Positions 1 to 4,403 of a DNA stretch of 5,372 bases are shown in pieces (the stretch's first letter is position 1; each line of letters opens with the position of its first letter). The notes beneath the pieces were generated by a model. That model ran no database searches, was not told the origin of the DNA, and saw only the letters and a program-made list of their open reading frames with translations. Location of the stretch: contig CALJTZ010000368.1 of assembly GCA_937975655.1 (NCBI GenBank), positions 1 through 5,372 of the forward strand. Direction: 5' to 3'. Origin of the DNA: an uncultured Synechococcus sp. Lineage in GTDB: Bacteria; Cyanobacteriota; Cyanobacteriia; PCC-6307; Cyanobiaceae. Position numbers and translations under genes: made by a program.

Positions 1-1166
1 GCGGGGATATGGGCCTCGGCCTTGGCCGGATGGTTGCGGCGCAGCCACAGGGCGTTGCGGGTGAAGTGGGAGTCGATCGAGAACCGGCCGTACTCCAAGC
101 CCTGGGGGCCAAAGCGCTGAACGAACACACCGATCAACTCAGCCAGCCACATGGGCAACTTGAGCGCTTTGTCGTAAGCCTCAATGCCCTGCTGCACAGC
201 AGCCTTGCGATCGCCACGGCTGGTCACCGGGGCCACATCCAGCTCCGCCTCCACCAGATCCAGCAGCTCCTGGCCCCTGGGGTTGCGCACGGTGATCCAC
301 TGACGCCCGAAGCTGGCTCCCATGTAGCCCACCACCAGATCAGCTCCGGCGTTGGTGTAATCGAAGCAACTGAGGCAGCTGGGTGCAAACACGTCCTTGA
401 GCTTGGGCGTGTCGAGCCCGAAGAAGGGCACTGTTTCCTCGCGGCCATCGCTGTGGCGGAAGTGGATGCGGAAGTCCTGCATGAACTCGTAATGCACCAC
501 CGTGTCCGGGGAGCTCACGGTGCTTTCGAGGAAGGTCTGCAAGCCGTCGCGGCTCACGTTGTCCACGCAGGGGAGCCCCAGCACGTAGAGCTGCTCGAGG
601 GGTAGGCGGTCCTGCACGGCCCGCAGGGCCTGGATCTGACAGCCCACGCCGATGGCCAACAGGCGCTTGATGCCACTGCCGGGAAGCTGCTCCAGCACCT
701 CCAGATTCGGCGAGAGCGTGGGCTTGTTCACCCGTGCCGCCAGCACCTGCTCCGGCGTGCGGGCCAGCACCGGCACCGGCGTGAAGCGGTCGTGCTCGCT
801 CTGCCCCACGCACAGCACCGCGTCCACCAGGCCCGTTTCCAGGGCCCGCACGCCGAGGCGCGAGACGATGCCGGTCCACTGGGCACCCTCAATGGGCTGA
901 GCCAGGCGTGCGCTGAACATGCGCTGCTGCACGCCGAAGTAGAGCTCGTCCTCGTTGTCGAGGTTGCGGCTGCGGCCATGGGCCGCCGTTTCCATCGCCT
1001 CGAAACGCTGGTGAAGGAAGGCGCACGCGTCCTTCACGTAGGCCACCCAGCGGCTATCGCACAGGCCGCACTGGCTGCACAGATCCTTGGCGGGATAGGT
1101 GCTGCCCTTGGCCAGAGGCTTGGCGCGCTCGTGGGGAGCGAGCTGGGGAGAGGGGGCGGAAGTCAA
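1..1166 (-). CDS. bciB: 3,8-divinyl (proto)chlorophyllide a 8-vinyl reductase, ferredoxin-dependent (BciB / Slr1923 type), 3' end off window
   Basis: Reduces the 8-vinyl group of divinyl (proto)chlorophyllide to ethyl, giving monovinyl chlorophyll; the family uses FAD and two [4Fe-4S] clusters with ferredoxin as electron donor. 388 residues are visible of a family of about 400, so only the tail is missing. Near the N-terminus is CSQCGLC (Cys30, 33, 36), and later PSCLSCFDYTNAGADL (Cys264, Cys267) followed by VGYMGASFGRQW, the pattern of the F420 hydrogenase/dehydrogenase beta-subunit family to which BciB and 7-hydroxymethyl chlorophyll a reductase belong. An in-frame TAG at 1205-1203 limits the start; no ATG or GTG lies between it and the first Cys motif, so I chose TTG at 1166 (TSAPSPQLAPHERAKPL); TTG at 1187 is the alternative. 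Divergent from the LCP gene. The close paralogue 7-hydroxymethyl chlorophyll reductase cannot be fully excluded. Typical Prochlorococcus lacks this gene, which argues against that genus. Confidence 0.85.
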   Translation of the reverse strand, partial: MTSAPSPQLAPHERAKPLAKGSTYPAKDLCSQCGLCDSRWVAYVKDACAFLHQRFEAMETAAHGRSRNLDNEDELYFGVQQRMFSARLAQPIEGAQWTGIVSRLGVRALETGLVDAVLCVGQSEHDRFTPVPVLARTPEQVLAARVNKPTLSPNLEVLEQLPGSGIKRLLAIGVGCQIQALRAVQDRLPLEQLYVLGLPCVDNVSRDGLQTFLESTVSSPDTVVHYEFMQDFRIHFRHSDGREETVPFFGLDTPKLKDVFAPSCLSCFDYTNAGADLVVGYMGASFGRQWITVRNPRGQELLDLVEAELDVAPVTSRGDRKAAVQQGIEAYDKALKLPMWLAELIGVFVQRFGPQGLEYGRFSIDSHFTRNALWLRRNHPAKAEAHIP

Positions 1167-1282
1167 CGGGGTGGGCCTGCAGGCCAATCCGGATGCATCA
1201 ACCTATCGGCCTCAACGGCCGAACCAGAGCAAAACGCAACAGCTGCGTCAAAGTGGGTCGATTTTCCACTGCCCGGCGCGCC
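1167..1282. promoter_or_regulatory. Divergent intergenic region between bciB and the LCP gene
   Basis: This 116-nt gap must hold the promoters of both divergent genes. It contains a perfect 12-bp palindrome at 1174-1185, only 8 nt upstream of the bciB start, and a small hairpin at 1207-1221 (CGGCC, 5-nt loop, GGCCG). On the bciB strand a TTGACG at 1251-1246 resembles a -35 box, but the sequence 17 nt further (TCTGGT) is a poor -10. No Shine-Dalgarno precedes either start. The promoter role is inferred from position; no exact site is claimed. Confidence 0.4.
1174..1185. repeat. 12-bp perfect palindrome GGCCTGCAGGCC, copy 1
   Basis: Perfect inverted symmetry, lying between the bciB start (1166) and the LCP start. 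The same 12 bases recur at 3918-3929, inside a 14-bp palindrome. It could be an iterated genomic palindrome (analogous to HIP1 in other cyanobacteria), a methylation target, an operator, or chance in GC-rich DNA. Confidence 0.5.
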
Positions 1283-2230
1283 ATGGTCCCCCAAGGGGAA
1301 AGGCCCAAGACCCCACGTGGCTCCCGTCGGCGCCTCGGCCTGCGCCTGCTGGCCGCCGGCCTCGGGGTAGCCGCCGGCGTGGGAGCCGTGAACCTGCTGT
1401 GGCCCGAAGCGGATCAAGCCGCCAAGCCCGAGGACATTCCCACCGCCAAGACCCTGGCCGAGGTGCCAGGCCAGGCCATCACCGTGCTGCTGATCGGCTC
1501 CGATGCCGATCGCCCTGGCACGGTGCGCAACGAGGCGGCACCGCCCGGTCCGGCCAACAGCGATGCCCTGATTCTGGTGCAGGTGAACCCAAAGGGTCCT
1601 GTGCAGGTGCTCACGCTGCCCATCGAGACGGCCGTGCAGTTGCCGGGCGATCAAAAACCTGTGGCCCTCGGCAGCCTTTACCGCCGCGGCGGCCCGGCCC
1701 TGGTGGCCGGCGCTGTGGCCGCACTGGTGGACTTACCCAAGGGACAGCCCGAGCGCTATCTGGTGCTGCCCCGTGGCGCCCTGCGCAGCCTGGTGGACGA
1801 CCTGGGCCGGGTGGAGATCGCCCCCGACCGCACCATGAACTACACCGACAAGGCCCAGAAGCTCACGATCAAGTTGGAAGGTGGCCTGCAATGGCTGGGG
1901 GGACCACAACTGGAACAGCTGTTGCGCTTCCGCGACAAGGAGCGCGGCGAAGAGGGGCGGCGCGAGCGACAGCAGCTGGCCGTGGAGAGCCTGCTCAAGC
2001 AGATGGGCCACCCGCAACAGCTGCAGCAGCTGCCCAGCCTGATCGCCCAGCTCCAGAACCAGGTGGACACGAACCTCAGCCAGGGTGAGGCGCTGAGCCT
2101 GTTGGCGGCAGCCCTGCAGCAAAGCGAGCCCGTGCGTTTCCGCAGCCTGCCCCTGAAGCCCCCTCTCAAACCGGGAGATCCCCTGCGCCAACTCGCCCCT
2201 GAGGCCCGGGATCAGCCCTGGCCCAACTGA
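1283..2230 (+). CDS. LCP (LytR-CpsA-Psr) family protein, membrane-anchored, degenerate catalytic motif
   Basis: LCP enzymes transfer glycopolymers from polyprenyl-pyrophosphate carriers onto the cell wall or other acceptors outside the membrane. Here 315 residues: basic N-terminus (RGSRRR, 12-17), one membrane segment (~18-39), then the LCP core. Visible landmarks are VLLIGSD (68-74), ANSDALILVQVNP (91-103), which matches the family's R-S-D-x-M-hydrophobic strand, VDDLGRVEI (171-179), and LLRFRDKERGEEGRRERQQ (213-231), matching the family's R-x-R ... GR-x-x-RQQ block. Asp74 and Asp94 fit the metal-binding acids. The usual I-P-R-D-T strand reads LPIET (112-116), so its arginine is Ile and its aspartate Glu. 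ATG at 1283 was chosen because it sits just before the basic region and anchor; an in-frame ATG at 1193 would add 30 unlikely residues. The 3' end overlaps the convergent gene by 19 nt. The family is secure; activity and substrate are not. Confidence 0.85.
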   Translation: MVPQGERPKTPRGSRRRLGLRLLAAGLGVAAGVGAVNLLWPEADQAAKPEDIPTAKTLAEVPGQAITVLLIGSDADRPGTVRNEAAPPGPANSDALILVQVNPKGPVQVLTLPIETAVQLPGDQKPVALGSLYRRGGPALVAGAVAALVDLPKGQPERYLVLPRGALRSLVDDLGRVEIAPDRTMNYTDKAQKLTIKLEGGLQWLGGPQLEQLLRFRDKERGEEGRRERQQLAVESLLKQMGHPQQLQQLPSLIAQLQNQVDTNLSQGEALSLLAAALQQSEPVRFRSLPLKPPLKPGDPLRQLAPEARDQPWPN

Positions 2231-2754
2231 AGCTCCGCCAGGGCCTGCCAGCGCACCAGGCAGTGGTGGTGCAGGGCCGCCAGGTCGGCCTGATCGGCCT
2301 CGCCATCCGCGGCGGGCAGCCAACCCAGCCAGGGCAATCCATCACAGCGCCGCTCGCCAGGGCACCACGCACCGCCCCACTGCACCAGGCCCACCAGCGG
2401 CACCCCAGCCAGGGCCAGCAAGGCCCGGTAGGCAGCCGCGGGGCCCGAGCCGGCGGCCGCTCCCGGCACCACCAGCAGCGTGGGCTGGCGCCAGGCCCCG
2501 AGGGCATCGGCCCAACCACCGCCGGGTCCCAACCAGGCCCCGGGATCCAGCCCCAAAGGCTGCAACCAGGCCGCAGGGCCAGACAGCTGGGCCAACGCCG
2601 CCAGGGCGATGGCGGGATCGGCCTGGGGATCCTGGATCGGAGGCAGACACTCCAGCTGCAACACCTGGGCCAGCAGCTGATCAGCAGCAGCTGACACCCC
2701 ACCGGGGGCTACCAAAACAAGCCCGGGGCCCGGCCAAGGCTGGGAACTCTTCAT
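2212..2754 (-). CDS. Uncharacterised 180-residue protein, possible degenerate BioD/MinD-fold relative
   Basis: I do not recognise this protein. It starts with ATG (MKSSQPWPGP) and is rich in Ala, Leu, Gly, Pro and notably Trp (10 of 180). The pattern alternates hydrophobic strands and loops: GLVLVAPGG (11-19), TLLVVPGAAAGSG (92-104), a helix AAAYRALLALAG (106-117), VPLVGLVQWGG (118-128), then LPWLGWLPAAD (140-150). The order 'PTLLVV ... ALAGVPLVGLV ... LPWLGWLP' recalls dethiobiotin synthetase (BioD) and related P-loop ATPases in their C-terminal half (LLV ... LGVVLN ... LGELP). The glycine-rich N-terminal loop has no GKT/GKS lysine, so it is not an obvious nucleotide hydrolase. No signal peptide or convincing membrane helix is seen. 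It is divergent from prs with 69 nt between the starts and overlaps the end of the LCP gene. That it is a gene rests on its protein-like hydrophobic pattern and tidy fit between neighbours; the fold is a guess. Confidence 0.65.
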   Translation of the reverse strand: MKSSQPWPGPGLVLVAPGGVSAAADQLLAQVLQLECLPPIQDPQADPAIALAALAQLSGPAAWLQPLGLDPGAWLGPGGGWADALGAWRQPTLLVVPGAAAGSGPAAAYRALLALAGVPLVGLVQWGGAWCPGERRCDGLPWLGWLPAADGEADQADLAALHHHCLVRWQALAELQLGQG

Positions 2755-2823
2755 GGTGATTTGCAGCCTGGGAACCGAGCGGCTTCTACGATCGGGTCTC
2801 AACCGATCACGCCAGCGGCCGCC
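2755..2823. promoter_or_regulatory. Divergent promoter region of the 180-residue gene and prs
   Basis: 69 nt between two divergent starts. For prs a TACGAT at 2787-2792 resembles a -10 element, 31 nt before the GTG; there is no good -35 at 16-19 nt spacing (TTGCAG at 2761 is 20 nt away). No Shine-Dalgarno is seen before either gene. The region also holds the inverted repeat at 2790-2808. Promoter function is inferred from position. Confidence 0.4.
2790..2808 (+). repeat. Short inverted repeat in the prs leader
   Basis: GATCGG and CCGATC arms of 6 bp with a 7-nt loop (GTCTCAA), ending 15 nt before the prs GTG. In RNA it could form a small hairpin near the ribosome entry site; in DNA it could be a dimeric repressor site overlapping the putative -10. 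Six-bp arms can also occur by chance. Confidence 0.35.
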
Positions 2824-3819
2824 GTGACCAGTTTCCTGACCGCAGAACGGGTCGAGCAGGCGAGCGTGCCCCACGACACGCGCAGGCTGCGGCTGTTCAG
2901 CGGCACCGCCAACCAGGCCCTGGCCCGGGAAATCGGCGCCTACCTGGGGGTGCCCGATGGTCCTCGGGTGATCAAGCGCTTCGCCGACGGCGAGCTCTAC
3001 ATCCAGATCCAGGAATCGATCCGCGGCTGCGACGTGTTCCTGATCCAGCCCACCTGCGCTCCGGTGAACGACCACCTGATGGAGCTGCTGATCATGGTGG
3101 ACGCCTGCAAGCGGGCCTCGGCGCGCCAGATCACCGCCGTGATCCCTTACTACGGCTACGCCCGCGCCGACCGCAAGACCGCGGGGCGCGAGTCGATCAC
3201 CGCCAAGCTGGTGGCCAACCTGCTGGCCAAATCCGGCGTGGACCGGGTGCTGGCGATGGACCTGCACTCCGCCCAGATTCAGGGCTATTTCGACATCCCC
3301 TGCGATCACATCTACGGCTCTCCCGTGCTGGTGGATTACCTGGCGGGCCGCGATTTCGGCGACGTGGTGGTGGTGTCTCCCGATGTGGGCGGTGTGGCCC
3401 GGGCCCGCGCCTTCGCCAAGAAGATGAACGATGCCCCCCTGGCGATCATCGACAAGCGCCGCTCCGGACACAACGTGGCCGAGAGCCTCACGGTGATCGG
3501 CGATGTGGCCGGCAAGACGGCGATCCTGATCGACGACATGATCGATACCGGCGGCACCATCTGTGCCGGTGCCCGGCTGCTGCGGCAGCGGGGTGCCACC
3601 CGCGTGCTGGCCTGCGCCACCCACGCCGTGTTTTCACCTCCGGCGGTGGAGCGCCTGTCCGAACAGGGGCTGTTTGAGGAAGTGATTGTGACGAACTCAA
3701 TCCCCCTGACCGAGGAACGCCGCTTCCCGCAACTGCAGGTCCTGTCCGTGGCCAACATGCTCGGCGAGGCCATCTGGCGCATCCACGAGGAGAGCTCCGT
3801 GAGCTCGATGTTCCGCTGA
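2824..3819 (+). CDS. prs: Ribose-phosphate pyrophosphokinase (PRPP synthetase)
   Basis: Makes 5-phosphoribosyl-1-pyrophosphate from ribose 5-phosphate and ATP in the cytosol, feeding purine, pyrimidine, NAD, His and Trp synthesis. 331 residues, normal for class I enzymes in cyanobacteria. Landmarks in order: LFSGTAN (24-30), the FADGE substrate strand (53-57), the ATP-binding flexible-loop region YARADRKTAGRES (112-124), the family signature MDLHSAQIQGYFDIPCDH (145-162) with His148, VSPDVGG (184-190), KRRSGHN (211-217), and the PRPP-binding loop IDDMIDTGGT (236-245). All expected motifs are intact. The GTG at 2824 (TSFLTAERV) was chosen because it gives the usual length and an N-terminus typical of Synechococcus; the frame is open further up to a TTG at 2761, which would add 21 atypical residues. 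Followed on the same strand after 53 nt by the hydrolase fragment, possibly co-transcribed. Confidence 0.97.
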   Translation: MTSFLTAERVEQASVPHDTRRLRLFSGTANQALAREIGAYLGVPDGPRVIKRFADGELYIQIQESIRGCDVFLIQPTCAPVNDHLMELLIMVDACKRASARQITAVIPYYGYARADRKTAGRESITAKLVANLLAKSGVDRVLAMDLHSAQIQGYFDIPCDHIYGSPVLVDYLAGRDFGDVVVVSPDVGGVARARAFAKKMNDAPLAIIDKRRSGHNVAESLTVIGDVAGKTAILIDDMIDTGGTICAGARLLRQRGATRVLACATHAVFSPPAVERLSEQGLFEEVIVTNSIPLTEERRFPQLQVLSVANMLGEAIWRIHEESSVSSMFR

Positions 3820-3872
3820 AGCGCCCCACGCCGGATCCGGCTCTGACCCATCCCTTCCCCCTCACCATTCGC

Positions 3873-4403
3873 CTGAAACGGGCCCTGCCGGCCCTGCTCA
3901 CGCTGGTGCTCACCACGGGCCTGCAGGCCCTTGGGGCCCTGGAGGGGCGTGCGGCCCAGCGCCGGGTGGGGGTGTGGCTCACCAACAGCCCCAGCCCCCT
4001 CTACTACGAACCGGCACGCATCGATCGAGCCGTGGCGGAGCTGGCGGCGGCCGGCTTCAACACCCTGTATCCCAACGTATGGAGCCGCGGTGCCACATTC
4101 CATCGCAGCCGCTGGGCACCGATGGAGCCCGCTCTCGCGAAGGCCAACCCCGGCTTCGATCCCATCTGCCGCATGACCCAGGCAGCCCATCGCCAGGGCC
4201 TCAAGGTGATCCCCTGGTTCGAGTACGGGCTGATGGAGCCCGCCGAGGCTGCCGTGGTGCGCCAGAACCCCGAGTGGGTGCTGCAGAAACGGGACGGCAG
4301 CAGCGAGGTGCAGATGCACGGCAAAGCCATGGTGTGGCTCAACCCGGCCCATCCCGGCGTACGCCAGCGCTTCATCGGCCTAATCGGCGAGATCGTGCAG
4401 CGC
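3873..4403 (+). other. 5' part of a secreted GHL10-type (family-10-like, DUF187/YngK) glycoside hydrolase
   Basis: The segment opens with a signal peptide or anchor (MKRALPALLTLVLTTGLQAL, 1-20; possible cleavage near Ala28), so the mature protein would act outside the cytoplasmic membrane. It then shows the first strands of a TIM barrel typical of GHL10: RRVGVWLTNSPS (30-41), a helix RIDRAVAELAAAGFNTLYP (49-67) ending in NVWSRG (68-73), LKVIPWFEYGLMEP (110-123), WVLQKRDGS, and WLNPAHPGVRQRFIGLIGEIVQR (155-177). In intact members the next strand is a 'YxVDGIxxDD' stretch carrying catalytic acids; here the sequence switches to PilT exactly before it. Full-length relatives are usually several hundred residues, so more than half is missing. 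Placed 53 nt after prs on the same strand and of similar base composition, it belongs with the cyanobacterial part. The substrate is unknown; members are thought to act on cell-envelope glycans. Confidence 0.75.

Noticed and set aside
207..214. HIP1 octamer GCGATCGC
   Set aside because: A single copy inside bciB; not enriched here, so not evidence for a HIP1-rich genome or for a function.
1492..1511. Hairpin GATCGGC-6 nt-GCCGATC in the LCP gene
   Set aside because: It encodes the conserved IGSD region; no U-tract follows, so it is not a terminator, and symmetry can arise by chance in GC-rich codons.
1099..2088. Plus-strand 329-codon frame over the LCP gene
   Set aside because: Arg/Pro/Gly-rich low-information translation in an alternative frame of the clear LCP gene.
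2205..2235. Terminator between the convergent LCP gene and the 180-residue gene
   Set aside because: The two coding regions overlap by 19 nt and I found no hairpin followed by T's on either strand.
2755..3624. Long open frame on the minus strand extending upstream of the 180-residue gene, antisense to prs
   Set aside because: It is the mirror of the well-conserved prs coding sequence in GC-rich DNA; its translation is His/Gln/Gly-rich without domain character. The ATG at 2754 is the sensible start.
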